From positions 62,001-126,000 of the forward strand of contig CALDSR010000013.1 in assembly GCA_937924505.1 (NCBI GenBank): a stretch of 64,000 bases of DNA, in the 5' to 3' direction. Positions 25,221 to 34,272 of this stretch are shown piece by piece. A program made the position numbers and the translations under genes. The DNA is from an uncultured Granulosicoccus sp. (GTDB lineage Bacteria > Pseudomonadota > Gammaproteobacteria > Granulosicoccales > Granulosicoccaceae). Below the pieces are notes generated by a model. That model saw only the letters and a list, made by a program, of their open reading frames with translations. It did no database searches and was not told the DNA's origin. How positions within the stretch are numbered: position 1 is the first letter of the stretch; every line of letters starts with the position of its first letter.

Positions 25221-26159
25221 CTAACCCACCTCTTGCGATTCACCCAGTTCGAACCAGGCAAGCTCACTGCGCAAGGCAACCACGCCACCAACAATCAGCA
25301 TCATCGGTACGCCAGCCCTGACCTTCTGTTTGGCCGTAGCAAGTTCCGCCACTGTCGTCTTGATAACTCGTTGATCTTTTGTTGTGCCGTTTTCAATCAA
25401 CGCTGCAGGTGTTGCAGGGTCCAAACCATGCTCTATCAGCTTCTCGGAAATAATCGGTAACCCTTTCAGACCCATGTAACACGCAATCGTCTGTTTGGCC
25501 TGCGCCAGTTGTACCCAAGGCAGATCCATGGAGCCATCCTTGACGTGCCCGGTCACAAACACGCACGACTGCGCATGATCACGATGAGTCAACGGAATGC
25601 CCGCATAACTGGAGCACCCCGACGCTGCAGTGACACCAGGCACCACCTGAAAAGGAATGTCATTGCCAGCCAAGGTTTCAAGTTCTTCACCGCCACGCCC
25701 AAAAATAAAAGGATCCCCCCCTTTTAATCGCACAACTCGCTTACCCGCTCTGGCTTGATCAACCAGGGTTTGATTGATATCTACCTGCTGCATCACATGT
25801 TGCGCCCGCTTCTTGCCAACGTAGATGTACTCCGCCTGTTTCGGGCATAGACGCATGATCTCCTGACTTACAAGTCGGTCGTAAACAATGACATCAGCCT
25901 CGGACAGGACTCGAGCCGCACGTAAGGTCAGCAACTCAGGATCACCAGGACCTGCACCTACCAGAAAAACCTCACCTCGACGGGAATGCATTTGCCCGAT
26001 GTTTTCTGGCGATATGAATGAATGACCGATCTTGCGAAAACTGACAACGCGGCTCACGTGATCCGCAACACGCATAACCAGGCGAGAGATCAGATTCAAC
26101 CCTGCCTGTAAAGTTATTGGCAACGGGAATCGACTACTGTTATCAATTGAGTTCGGCAT
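25221..26159 (-). CDS. cobA: uroporphyrinogen-III C-methyltransferase (SUMT)
   Basis: 312 residues. The catalytic domain is clear: [46 protein letters not shown] and the [23 protein letters not shown] segment. It adds two methyl groups to uroporphyrinogen III to make precorrin-2, the precursor of siroheme and cobalamin. The CysG dehydrogenase/ferrochelatase domain is absent, so those steps must be elsewhere. About 60 residues precede the conserved start; a second ATG at 25991 would give the usual length. It lies 16 bp behind the Lrp-type regulator and divergent from the siroheme reductase operon, which needs its product. Confidence 0.92.
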   Translation of the reverse strand: MPNSIDNSSRFPLPITLQAGLNLISRLVMRVADHVSRVVSFRKIGHSFISPENIGQMHSRRGEVFLVGAGPGDPELLTLRAARVLSEADVIVYDRLVSQEIMRLCPKQAEYIYVGKKRAQHVMQQVDINQTLVDQARAGKRVVRLKGGDPFIFGRGGEELETLAGNDIPFQVVPGVTAASGCSSYAGIPLTHRDHAQSCVFVTGHVKDGSMDLPWVQLAQAKQTIACYMGLKGLPIISEKLIEHGLDPATPAALIENGTTKDQRVIKTTVAELATAKQKVRAGVPMMLIVGGVVALRSELAWFELGESQEVG

Positions 26160-26175
26160 GAATGGATCTCGTTGT

Positions 26176-26661
26176 TCAGATCGGTAACGCAGTTGTTTGC
26201 TTGACGACTTCCATCGACAAGCTCGAAGTAACACTATAAAGATTGATCTCACTAACCACTTTCTTGTACAGCTCATCGAAGTCATTGGTTGAGGCAACCT
26301 GCACCTTCACCAAATAATCGACATCACCGGCAAGACGATGCACTTCGACTATTTCAGGGTGTTGCCGAACAACGTCAACAAATCGTGTCAACCAGTCTTG
26401 CTGATGTTGGTTGGTCTTGATCGCCATAAAGAATGTTTCTGGCAATCCAACTTTGTCCGCATCAAGGATCGCAACCTGCTTTTGAATAACCCCTTCCTGT
26501 TGCAGCTTTTGCACACGATTCCAGGCAGCGGTTTTCGAGACCCCCGCCAGTTTTGCCAGCCGATCCATCGACCAGGTCGCATCCAGCTGCAGTTGAGCCA
26601 GTAACTCCCTGTCGACGGCGTCTGGCGCCCCTGACACCTCATTGTCTTTATTTTTAGCCAT
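26176..26661 (-). CDS. Lrp/AsnC-family transcriptional regulator
   Basis: 161 residues. An N-terminal winged helix ([37 protein letters not shown]) and C-terminal RAM ligand-binding domain with the typical [10 protein letters not shown] and [12 protein letters not shown] strands. Such regulators bind amino acids and multimerise on paired sites. Its position, upstream of SUMT and divergent from the sulfite reductase operon, suggests it controls both. Inverted copies of TGAATATAATTC lie in the AT-rich spacer. The effector could be cysteine or another sulfur amino acid, but this is inference. Confidence 0.9.
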   Translation of the reverse strand: MAKNKDNEVSGAPDAVDRELLAQLQLDATWSMDRLAKLAGVSKTAAWNRVQKLQQEGVIQKQVAILDADKVGLPETFFMAIKTNQHQQDWLTRFVDVVRQHPEIVEVHRLAGDVDYLVKVQVASTNDFDELYKKVVSEINLYSVTSSLSMEVVKQTTALPI

Positions 26662-26666
26662 ATGCC

Positions 26667-26751
26667 TGAATATAATTCTATTTTTTTATTTTTAAACAAA
26701 TTATCATACAATTTAATTCACTGAATATTGCATTTTCGTGAATTATATCCA
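26667..26751. promoter_or_regulatory. candidate Lrp operator pair in the divergent spacer
   Basis: TGAATATAATTC (26667-26678) and its near-exact inverted copy GAATTATATCCA (26740-26751) are centred 73 bp apart, about seven helical turns, in a very AT-rich spacer. The arrangement suits an Lrp octamer or looped dimer. Other AT-rich half-sites occur between them. Confidence 0.4.
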
Positions 26752-26794
26752 AATATAGCCGTCAATACATCAACAAATCAAGAATTCGTAAATC

Positions 26795-27859
26795 ATGACT
26801 ATTCAAACCGATGTGGTGATTGTCGGCGCCGGACCAGTTGGCCTGTTTCAGATATTCGAGCTCGGTCTGCTCGGCATTCAGGCGCATGTCATCGAGGCGC
26901 TCGACAAACCGGGTGGTCAATGTGCCGAGCTCTATCCGGACAAGCCAATCTATGACATCCCGGCGTTACCGGTGATCGGCGCACAGCAGCTCGTCGATAA
27001 CCTGATGGAGCAAGCGCGCCCCTTCGATCCGGTTTTCCATTTCGGCGAGCAAGTTCAAATCCTCGAACGTGATCAGTCTGGTGATCGCTGGTATCTGAAG
27101 ACCAGCAAAGGCTCCGAATTCCTGACCAAGTCCGTCATCATCGCCGGTGGTGTTGGCGCATTCGAACCGGTTAAATTAAAAGTACCCGGTGTCGAAAACC
27201 ACCTTGGTTCATCAGTGTTCTACTCGGTGAAGGACCCAACTCTGCACCACGGCAAGGATATCGTGATTCTCGGTGGCGGCGACTCCGCCCTCGATTGGGC
27301 GCTTGATCTGCAGCCAGTTGCAAACAGTGTGTTACTGATCCACCGGTCCGAGCAATTCAAGGCAGCACCAGCATCGGTTGCACGCATGCAAGCGCATTGC
27401 GATCAACTCGAAATGCAATTCCTGTCCGGTAATGTAACCGGATTGCTCGAATCCGATCAGGACAACAACAAAGCACTTCAAGGTCTTGAAGTGACCTCAC
27501 TTGATGGAGTCAAACGACGCGTCGAGCTGGACCATTTATTGGTGTTCTTCGGCTTGTCACCAAAACTCGGCCCGATGGGTGACTGGCCGGCCAGTCGAAA
27601 GAAAAACCAGTTTATCGTTGATACGGAAAAATTCCAGACCGATCAGGATGGCTTGTATGCGATCGGCGACATCAACTGGTACCCAGGCAAGAAGAAACTG
27701 ATTCTGAGTGGTTTTCACGAAGCAGCGCTTGCTGCATTTGCGATCAAGGAACAGTTGAATCCCGGCAAGAAAGCCTCTTTGCAATACACCACAACCAGCA
27801 CCTTGATGCATCAGCGACTCGGTGTCGATGATCCTTACAAAAACGAAGCGGCTGCCTAA
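26795..27859 (+). CDS. thioredoxin-reductase-like ferredoxin--NADP reductase
   Basis: 354 residues. An FAD-binding VVIVGAGPVGLF motif (8-19) and an NADPH motif IVILGGGDSALDWALDL (~159-175) have the TrxR topology, but there is no CxxC active site. The early GGQCAELYPDKPIYDIPALP segment is characteristic of YumC-type FNRs. It should pass electrons from NADPH to ferredoxin (or flavodoxin). As first gene of the operon with DUF2849, the siroheme reductase and DUF934, it probably feeds that reductase instead of a CysJ flavoprotein. Confidence 0.9.
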   Translation: MTIQTDVVIVGAGPVGLFQIFELGLLGIQAHVIEALDKPGGQCAELYPDKPIYDIPALPVIGAQQLVDNLMEQARPFDPVFHFGEQVQILERDQSGDRWYLKTSKGSEFLTKSVIIAGGVGAFEPVKLKVPGVENHLGSSVFYSVKDPTLHHGKDIVILGGGDSALDWALDLQPVANSVLLIHRSEQFKAAPASVARMQAHCDQLEMQFLSGNVTGLLESDQDNNKALQGLEVTSLDGVKRRVELDHLLVFFGLSPKLGPMGDWPASRKKNQFIVDTEKFQTDQDGLYAIGDINWYPGKKKLILSGFHEAALAAFAIKEQLNPGKKASLQYTTTSTLMHQRLGVDDPYKNEAAA

Positions 27860-27887
27860 GCCATCTTGCCAAACGAGGTATTTCAAC

Positions 27888-28208
27888 ATGTCGACACATG
27901 ACGTCAAAAACGTTGATCAAGGCGCCATCATGCTGGCCAATGATTTACGCACCGGCCTGACGGTTTACCTACGGCGCGACGGCAGCTGGAGCGCGACGAT
28001 TAGCGATGCCTGGATCATGAGCAACGACAGTGAAGCAGAACAAGCCAAAGTGCTCGGTGAAAACTCGTCCAAAGCCAATGAGGTCATGGACCCCTACTTG
28101 GTGGATACCACCGAATCGGGCGACCCGACGCATATTCGCGAGCAACTGCGTACCAGCGGCCCCAGTGTGAATTACCTCGCCAACGGTGTGTACGCAAACC
28201 AGGGTTAA
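27888..28208 (+). CDS. DUF2849 protein of the sulfite reductase operon
   Basis: 106 residues from ATG 27888 with CGAGG upstream. Conserved features of DUF2849 are visible: an N-terminal ANDLRTGLTVYL strand, a DGSWSATISDAWI segment, a late MDPYLVDTTE and a terminal REQLRTSGPSVNYL. Known genomically as a constant neighbour of CysI-type reductases and DUF934; no biochemical role is established. It ends five bases before the reductase start, so expression is coupled. Confidence 0.85.
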   Translation: MSTHDVKNVDQGAIMLANDLRTGLTVYLRRDGSWSATISDAWIMSNDSEAEQAKVLGENSSKANEVMDPYLVDTTESGDPTHIREQLRTSGPSVNYLANGVYANQG

Positions 28209-28213
28209 CAAGC

Positions 28214-29887
28214 ATGTATCAATACGACAAATTTGACCAAGAGCTCGTCGCGCAACGTAGCGCTGAGTTTCGTCAACAGGTAGAACGCAGGCTACGAGGT
28301 TTGCTCAGTGAAGAGGAATTCAAACCACTTCGCTTGATGAACGGATTGTATTTGCAGCTGCACGCGTACATGTTACGAATTGCCATTCCGTATGGTGTGC
28401 TGTCAGCGAGACAAATGAACAGGCTCGCCCATATCGCGGATCGCTACGACAAAGGTTATGGTCATTTCACGACGCGCCAGAATATTCAGTTCAACTGGCC
28501 TCAACTGGTTGAAACACCCGATATACTCGATGAACTGGCCGATGTGCAAATGCATGCGATTCAGACCAGCGGCAACTGCATACGCAATATTACAACCGAT
28601 CCGTTTGCCGGTGTTGCAGCTGATGAAGAGGTCGATCCTAGGCCGCTATCAGAGCTGCTGCGTCAGTGGTCGACATTACATCCAGAGTTTCGTTATCTGC
28701 CACGCAAATTCAAATTTGCGATCACAGGCAGTGCCACCGACCGAGCAGCAATCAAGGTTCATGATATTGGTCTGCGTCTGAAAAAAGATCGCCTGGGCGC
28801 GACATTGGTCGATGTCTGGGTTGGCGGCGGCCAGGGCCGAACACCCAAGATCGCACAGTTATTCAAGGAAAATGTCAGTATCGATGAATTGTTGCCCTAC
28901 CTTGAGGCCATCATGCGTGTGTACAACCGCCATGGCCGCCGTGACAACAAATACAAGGCGCGCATCAAGATTCTGCTGGCTGAAACCGGACGCGAGAAGC
29001 TCCAGCAAGAAGTCGATGACGAACTTGCCAGAATTGATCGAACCCGTTTCGCGCCCGTCGCCGAAGAACTTGATCGAGTGAGAAGTCGTTTTCTGGTTCC
29101 TGACTACGCATCCACCGACAGCAATGAAAGATCAAGCTCGGTTGATCGCGCCGATGAAGCCGAATACCAACGGTGGTTGCAGCAAAACGTCAAGGCACAT
29201 CGTGTTGCCGGGCACGCCATTGTCATGGTCTCACTAAAACGTATTGGTGATATACCGGGTGATGCATCATCGGACGAAATGCGCACGCTGGCAAAGATCG
29301 CCGAAGATTTTTCACACGATGAAATTCGCGTAACTCATCGTCAGAATCTTGTGCTGCCCCATGTGCGTGAGAGCCGATTACCAGAATTATGGAATGCGCT
29401 GAACGAGGCTTCGCTTGCCAGTAGTAATATCGACTTGCCTAGCGACATCATCGCGTGCCCGGGACTAGACTATTGCGCGCTTGCAACAGCACGGTCCATT
29501 CCGATCGCACAAGACATCGCCACGCATCTGGAAGAAAAAGAAGCGGACAGAACACCGAGCGGGATTTCGATCAACATCTCTGGTTGCATCAATGCCTGTG
29601 CACACCATCATGTCGCAAACATCGGTATTCTGGGTCTTGACCGAGGAGGTGTCGAAAACTACCAGATAACGCTTGGTGGCCGCAGTGATGAACATGCACG
29701 TGTTGGTGATCGCATGGGCCCCGGCTTGTCTGCGGATAACATAGCTCCAGCGGTTGAGCGTGTTATCGATCTGTATCTTGACAAGCGTGAACTGAAAGAG
29801 ACTTTCAGTGATACGTATGCGCGTATCGGCAAGGATCCATTCAAGGATGTCATATACGGAGAAGACGATGCCAAACAGACTGCTTGA
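28214..29887 (+). CDS. cysI: siroheme-[4Fe-4S] sulfite/nitrite reductase
   Basis: 557 residues with the duplicated ferredoxin-sulfite/nitrite reductase fold. The 4Fe-4S/siroheme ligands are Cys415 and Cys421 (CPGLDYC) and Cys458 and Cys462 (CINAC, followed by HHH). The N-terminal part holds GHFTTRQNIQFNWP, a typical substrate-side motif. The family reduces sulfite to sulfide or nitrite to ammonia with six electrons. The neighbours (FNR, DUF2849, DUF934, SUMT) point to assimilatory sulfite reduction, but no cysH or ATP sulfurylase is in the window and nitrite remains possible. Confidence 0.9.
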   Translation: MYQYDKFDQELVAQRSAEFRQQVERRLRGLLSEEEFKPLRLMNGLYLQLHAYMLRIAIPYGVLSARQMNRLAHIADRYDKGYGHFTTRQNIQFNWPQLVETPDILDELADVQMHAIQTSGNCIRNITTDPFAGVAADEEVDPRPLSELLRQWSTLHPEFRYLPRKFKFAITGSATDRAAIKVHDIGLRLKKDRLGATLVDVWVGGGQGRTPKIAQLFKENVSIDELLPYLEAIMRVYNRHGRRDNKYKARIKILLAETGREKLQQEVDDELARIDRTRFAPVAEELDRVRSRFLVPDYASTDSNERSSSVDRADEAEYQRWLQQNVKAHRVAGHAIVMVSLKRIGDIPGDASSDEMRTLAKIAEDFSHDEIRVTHRQNLVLPHVRESRLPELWNALNEASLASSNIDLPSDIIACPGLDYCALATARSIPIAQDIATHLEEKEADRTPSGISINISGCINACAHHHVANIGILGLDRGGVENYQITLGGRSDEHARVGDRMGPGLSADNIAPAVERVIDLYLDKRELKETFSDTYARIGKDPFKDVIYGEDDAKQTA

Positions 29888-30302
29888 AGCCAACGGTACG
29901 CACGGCCTTATCGCTGACGATCTATTCAGTAATGCGGTGGATCTGGCAGGCGAGACCAACTCTCGTGATCTTGACGCCAGCGTGCGGAGCGCCGCTGAAA
30001 TAGTCGTGACCTTCCCATCCAGTGCCGATGGACGCGGGTTTTCTCTAGGCGCCGAGCTACGTGAAGGCAATGGTTTCAAGGGAAAACTCGTTGCGACCGG
30101 AACACTCAATCCCGATCAGCTCAGCCTCGCTTTCCAGTGTGGGTTCGATGCCGTCATTATCAGTGAAGCGCAATGGGAAAGCTACGGCGAGGCTGCATGG
30201 GTGCAGGCGATGGACCCAACGGTCAACAAAACCTACCTGCGTACACATTGGAAACAACTCGATCCTATCTGGGAACGTCGCTCGACAGCGCCAGACTCTT
30301 GA
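29868..30302 (+). CDS. DUF934 protein
   Basis: 144 residues from ATG 29868, overlapping the reductase end by 20 bases; longer forms from 29808 lie inside the reductase gene. DUF934 features: a middle FPSSADGRGFSLGAELRE, GKLVATGTLNPDQLSLAFQCGFDAV and a C-terminal KTYLRTHWKQLDPIWERR. Known only as a linked partner of CysI in many proteobacteria. Its 3' end overlaps the convergent MarR gene by 38 bp. Confidence 0.86.
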   Translation: MPNRLLEANGTHGLIADDLFSNAVDLAGETNSRDLDASVRSAAEIVVTFPSSADGRGFSLGAELREGNGFKGKLVATGTLNPDQLSLAFQCGFDAVIISEAQWESYGEAAWVQAMDPTVNKTYLRTHWKQLDPIWERRSTAPDS

Positions 30303-30708
30303 GTACGCGTTTTAGTGTATTGATTTCCGCTTCGGATAAGTTGGCTGTCAGAATATCTTCATAGTCTGAGGCGGACTGTGCCAATTGTTGATAAGCCTTG
30401 CTACCGGCAATAGTCAGGCACAGGACTTCCTGACGCCGATCTTCACGCTTGATATTGCGACGCAAAAAACGCTTGTCCTCAAGCGCACTGACCGCCCGAC
30501 TGATCTTGGTTTTGTGCATCATGGCCAGACGGGCAATCTGGGTTGCTGTCATATCCCCATATTTGCCCAGGTGAAACAGGACGCGCCATTCCGTGCGTAA
30601 CATGCCGTAGCGCTCCCGGTATTTCTCCTGAAACCCCACACTGGTTTGCTCGGCCGCCTGGTTCAAGAGATACGGCAAGAACTGACTGACATCAAAATTT
30701 CGGGACAT
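30265..30708 (-). CDS. MarR-family regulator, probable repressor of the homogentisate operon
   Basis: 147 residues with the MarR winged helix: GMLRTEWRVLFHLGKYGDMTATQIARLAMMHKTKISRAVSALEDK, then a basic wing NIKREDRRQEVLCLT. Divergent from hmgA by 70 bp, with a palindrome resembling MarR operators in that gap. Homologues often repress aromatic catabolic genes until the aromatic acid binds. Its end overlaps the convergent DUF934 gene, so the two operons share DNA at their 3' ends. Confidence 0.9.
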   Translation of the reverse strand: MSRNFDVSQFLPYLLNQAAEQTSVGFQEKYRERYGMLRTEWRVLFHLGKYGDMTATQIARLAMMHKTKISRAVSALEDKRFLRRNIKREDRRQEVLCLTIAGSKAYQQLAQSASDYEDILTANLSEAEINTLKRVLKSLALSSDVPR

Positions 30709-30727
30709 GCGAGACCTCAGGGCTTGT

Positions 30728-30745
30728 TAGTTACAAAAGCAACTA
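30728..30745. promoter_or_regulatory. candidate MarR operator TAGTTAC-AAAA-GCAACTA
   Basis: 18-bp palindrome with one mismatch between arms, centred 42 bp upstream of the hmgA ATG and 28 bp from the regulator start, where it could occlude both promoters. Size and symmetry match MarR sites. Confidence 0.6.
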
Positions 30746-30778
30746 TTAAACTTTAGCACCCGCTACCGGAGTCTGCGG

Positions 30779-32155
30779 ATGAACAAGGAAACACAATCAA
30801 TATCGTCAGCGGATACCCGTGAACAGACGAGCGCAGCGAATATCAAAAGCGCCTATATGCCCGGTTTCGGCAATGATTTCGAAACTGAAGCGCTACCTGG
30901 CGCCCTGCCGCAGGGAATGAACAGCCCACAAAAATGTAACTACGGTCTGTACGCCGAGCAATTGTCGGGCACCCCGTTCACCGCACCGCGCGGGCAGAAT
31001 GAACGAAGCTGGTGCTACCGCATTCGCCCGTCGGTCAAACACACGGGTCGATTTCAGAAAATCGATATGCCGTACTGGAAAACCGCACCGCATATTAACG
31101 ATGACGTTATCAGTCTCGGTCAATATCGTTGGGATCCTATTCCACATTCCCACCAGAAGCTGAATTTCATCACCGGCATGCGAACCGTATCAACAGCAGG
31201 TGATGTCAATACGCAAGTGGGCATGGCGGCTCATGTCTATCTGGTGAATGAATCCATGCGGGACGAATATTTCTATTCGGCTGATAGCGAATTGCTGGTC
31301 GTGCCACAAGAAGGTCGTCTGCGCTTTTGCACGGAACTCGGTGTTATAGACATCGAACCGAAAGAAATCGCCGTGCTACCTCGTGGGCTTGTGTATCGCG
31401 TCGAGCTCATTGAAGGTCCGGCACGCGGGTTCGTCTGTGAAAATTATGGCCAGAAGTTCGACCTGCCGAATCGAGGCCCGATTGGCGCTAACTGCCTTGC
31501 CAATCCACGCGACTTCAAAACCCCCGTGGCCCACTTCGAAGACCACGAGGTGCAATCTCGCGTCATCGTCAAATGGTGTGGACAATTCCACACGAGCGAC
31601 ATTGCTCATTCACCGCTTGATGTTGTCGCCTGGCATGGCAACTATGCGCCGTGCAAGTATGATCTCAGCACGTTCAGTCCAGTAGGTGCGATATTGTTCG
31701 ACCACCCAGACCCCTCTATATTTACCGTATTGACCGCGCCATCAGGTGTCGAAGGCACGGCCAATATCGACTTCGTGTTATTTCGCGAGCGCTGGATGGT
31801 GGCGGAAAACACGTTCCGCCCACCGTGGTACCACAAGAACATCATGTCGGAATTGATGGGCAACATCTACGGCATCTACGATGCCAAACCGGAAGGCTTT
31901 GTACCCGGTGGCATGAGTTTGCACAACATGATGCTGCCACATGGCCCCGACGCTGATGCTTTTGAAGGCGCATCAACTGTCGAGCTTACAGCGAAAAAAC
32001 TCGACAACACCATGTCCTTCATGTTCGAAACGCGTTTCCCTCAGCACTTGACCGAATTCGCTGCCACCGAAGCACCGATGCAATCATCCTATCAGGATTG
32101 TTGGGATTGCATTGAGAAGAAATTCGATGGAACACCGACCGGCTCATGGACTTGA
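30779..32155 (+). CDS. hmgA: homogentisate 1,2-dioxygenase
   Basis: 458 residues, the full family length. Start [16 protein letters not shown] and the iron ligands His352, Glu358 ([10 protein letters not shown]) and His388 ([15 protein letters not shown]) keep exactly the spacing of the human enzyme. It opens the ring of homogentisate to maleylacetoacetate in tyrosine/phenylacetate breakdown. First gene of the catabolic operon; Shine-Dalgarno CCGGAG. A 110-bp gap separates it from the fumarylacetoacetase-like gene. Confidence 0.96.
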   Translation: MNKETQSISSADTREQTSAANIKSAYMPGFGNDFETEALPGALPQGMNSPQKCNYGLYAEQLSGTPFTAPRGQNERSWCYRIRPSVKHTGRFQKIDMPYWKTAPHINDDVISLGQYRWDPIPHSHQKLNFITGMRTVSTAGDVNTQVGMAAHVYLVNESMRDEYFYSADSELLVVPQEGRLRFCTELGVIDIEPKEIAVLPRGLVYRVELIEGPARGFVCENYGQKFDLPNRGPIGANCLANPRDFKTPVAHFEDHEVQSRVIVKWCGQFHTSDIAHSPLDVVAWHGNYAPCKYDLSTFSPVGAILFDHPDPSIFTVLTAPSGVEGTANIDFVLFRERWMVAENTFRPPWYHKNIMSELMGNIYGIYDAKPEGFVPGGMSLHNMMLPHGPDADAFEGASTVELTAKKLDNTMSFMFETRFPQHLTEFAATEAPMQSSYQDCWDCIEKKFDGTPTGSWT

Positions 32156-32265
32156 TTTTTGATCAGATATAGCGCTTTCCCCTGTACCCTTACCGTTTAT
32201 GAACTGCTGGCTTTTATGGTTAGCACAGAAATCAACAAGACAACAACAGGAGTGACAAAACACCC

Positions 32266-33279
32266 GTGAAACTTGCGACTCTCAAGAACGGCACACGTGA
32301 CGGTAGCCTGGTTGTCGTCACACGCGATCTTAGCCGTTGCGTCAGCGCCAACGATATAGCTCCCAGCTTGCAAGCGGCATTGGATAGCTGGTCAACTTCG
32401 TCCAAGTCCTTGCAACAACTCAGCGATGAACTTGAATCTGGTCGTGAAGCAGGCTCCGCTTTCGATCAATCCAGCGCCCACTCGCCACTACCACGTGCTT
32501 ATCAATGGGCCGATGGCTCAGCTTATGTGAATCATGTTGAGTTGGTCAGAAAAGCACGCAATGCTGAAATGCCGGATAGTTTTTGGACAGATCCTCTGAT
32601 GTATCAAGGCGGTTCGGACACCTTCCTGGCACCACGTGATCCGATTGTCATGGCCGACGAGGCCTATGGCATCGATATGGAAGGTGAAATCGCCGTCATT
32701 GTTGACGATGTTCCGATGGGCGCAAGCGCTGCTGTCGCGGCAAAAGCCATAAGGCTTTTCATGTTGGTCAATGATGTATCGTTGCGTGCTCTGATTCCCG
32801 CCGAGCTCGGCAAGGGCTTCGGCTTTTTTCAATCCAAACCCTCATCGGCCTTTTCTCCGGTAGCCGTTACCACCGAAGAACTTGGCGATGCCTGGGACGG
32901 AGGTAAGCTGCATTTACCGTTGCGCATCGACTATAACGGCAAACCATTCGGCCGTGCCAACGCAGGCATCGATATGACATTCGACTTCGGGACGCTGATC
33001 GCTCATGCGGCCAAAACCCGAGCGCTCGGCGCCGGCGCAATTATCGGCTCGGGCACCGTTTCCAACAAACTCGACGGCGGACCGGGCAAATCGATCGACG
33101 ACGGCGGTGTCGGTTACTCATGTATCGCCGAGGTCCGAATGATAGAAACAATCAACACCGGCAAGCCAGCCACTTCCTTCATGGCGTTTGGCGATACGGT
33201 AAAAATTGACATGCTCGATGCCGAAGGCGACAGCCTCTTTGGCTCCATCGAACAAGTAGTGGAGAAATATCATGGCTAA
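32266..33279 (+). CDS. fahA: fumarylacetoacetate hydrolase family protein
   Basis: 337 residues from GTG. N-terminal MKLATLKNGTRDGSLVVV domain of FAH, then the catalytic part with the metal-binding acid pair in DMEGEIAVIVDDV, a NDVSLRALIPAELGKGFGFFQSKPSS segment and a late GSGTVSNKLDGGPG. It should cleave fumarylacetoacetate to fumarate and acetoacetate, the last step after HmgA and MaiA of this operon. Shorter than animal FAH, as usual in bacteria. Its stop overlaps the next start by eight bases. Confidence 0.92.
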   Translation: MKLATLKNGTRDGSLVVVTRDLSRCVSANDIAPSLQAALDSWSTSSKSLQQLSDELESGREAGSAFDQSSAHSPLPRAYQWADGSAYVNHVELVRKARNAEMPDSFWTDPLMYQGGSDTFLAPRDPIVMADEAYGIDMEGEIAVIVDDVPMGASAAVAAKAIRLFMLVNDVSLRALIPAELGKGFGFFQSKPSSAFSPVAVTTEELGDAWDGGKLHLPLRIDYNGKPFGRANAGIDMTFDFGTLIAHAAKTRALGAGAIIGSGTVSNKLDGGPGKSIDDGGVGYSCIAEVRMIETINTGKPATSFMAFGDTVKIDMLDAEGDSLFGSIEQVVEKYHG

Positions 33280-34222
33280 GGCCTTTGCATCCCAGGGCGA
33301 TCTCGCCGAGAAAAAAATATCCTTTACCGATCTCGGCAATGATCTATGGGCGTTCACCGCAGAAGGCGATCCAAACACAGGCGTCATCATCGGTGAAGAT
33401 AGCGTCATGATCATCGATGCACAAGCGACACCACGCCTGGCGAGCAAAGTCGTTGAGAAAATTCGTACCGTGACCGACAAGCCTATTTCACATGTCGTGT
33501 TGAGCCACTATCACGCGGTACGAGTGCTGGGTGCTTCAGCCTATGACGCTGAGCAGGTCATCATGAGCGAAAAAGCGCGCAGCATGGTTGTTGAGCGTGG
33601 CCAGGAGGATTGGGACAGCGAATTCGAACGTTTCCCGCGCTTGTTTCAAGGACACGAAAGCATACCGGGTCTGACTTGGCCGACCACGACTTTTAATGAT
33701 CGCATGACAATCTACCTTGGACGTCGCCGGGTCGATCTAATGTTTCTCGGTCGTGCACATACCGCAGGTGACATCGTTGCCTATGTACCCGATGCAAACG
33801 TCATGTTTACGGGCGATATTGTCGAGTACAAGTCAGCCTGCTATTGCGGTGACGGACACTTCCATGACTGGCCTGGTACTCTTGAAGCCATTCGTCGCTG
33901 GGATGTTGATGCGATTGCACCTGGGCGCGGTGATGCCTTGGTTGGAAAGACTATGGTCAATGAGGCGATTGACCTGACCGCTGATTTCATACGCTCTACG
34001 TATCTGCCTGTGGCGCGCGTTGCAGTCAGTGGTGGCACGCTCAAGGATGCCTGGGATGCCTGTCGCGCCGAATGCGATCCGAAGTTCTCGGACTACGCCA
34101 TTTATGAGCACTGCCTGCCGTTCAATGTCGCCCGCGCCTATGATGAGGCTCGCGATGTGGATACACCACGTATCTGGACCGCAGAGCGCGACAAACTCAT
34201 GTGGGAGCAGTTGCAAAGCTAG
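33272..34222 (+). CDS. MBL-fold protein with altered metal motif
   Basis: 316 residues, metallo-beta-lactamase fold. The canonical H-x-H-x-D-H reads H79-Y-H81-A-V-R, so the Asp and the last His are replaced by Val and Arg. A later GRAHTAGDIV and FTGDIVEYKSACYCGDGHFHDW keep family positions. Embedded, with overlaps, in the homogentisate operon; such an MBL protein recurs in gentisate/homogentisate clusters, but its reaction is unknown. It may hydrolyse a side-product thioester/lactone or bind only one metal. Confidence 0.82.
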   Translation: MAKAFASQGDLAEKKISFTDLGNDLWAFTAEGDPNTGVIIGEDSVMIIDAQATPRLASKVVEKIRTVTDKPISHVVLSHYHAVRVLGASAYDAEQVIMSEKARSMVVERGQEDWDSEFERFPRLFQGHESIPGLTWPTTTFNDRMTIYLGRRRVDLMFLGRAHTAGDIVAYVPDANVMFTGDIVEYKSACYCGDGHFHDWPGTLEAIRRWDVDAIAPGRGDALVGKTMVNEAIDLTADFIRSTYLPVARVAVSGGTLKDAWDACRAECDPKFSDYAIYEHCLPFNVARAYDEARDVDTPRIWTAERDKLMWEQLQS

Positions 34223-34272
34223 ATTGTTAACTGCAATCCGCTTGAATCCATGCAACCACTATCACCCAGACC

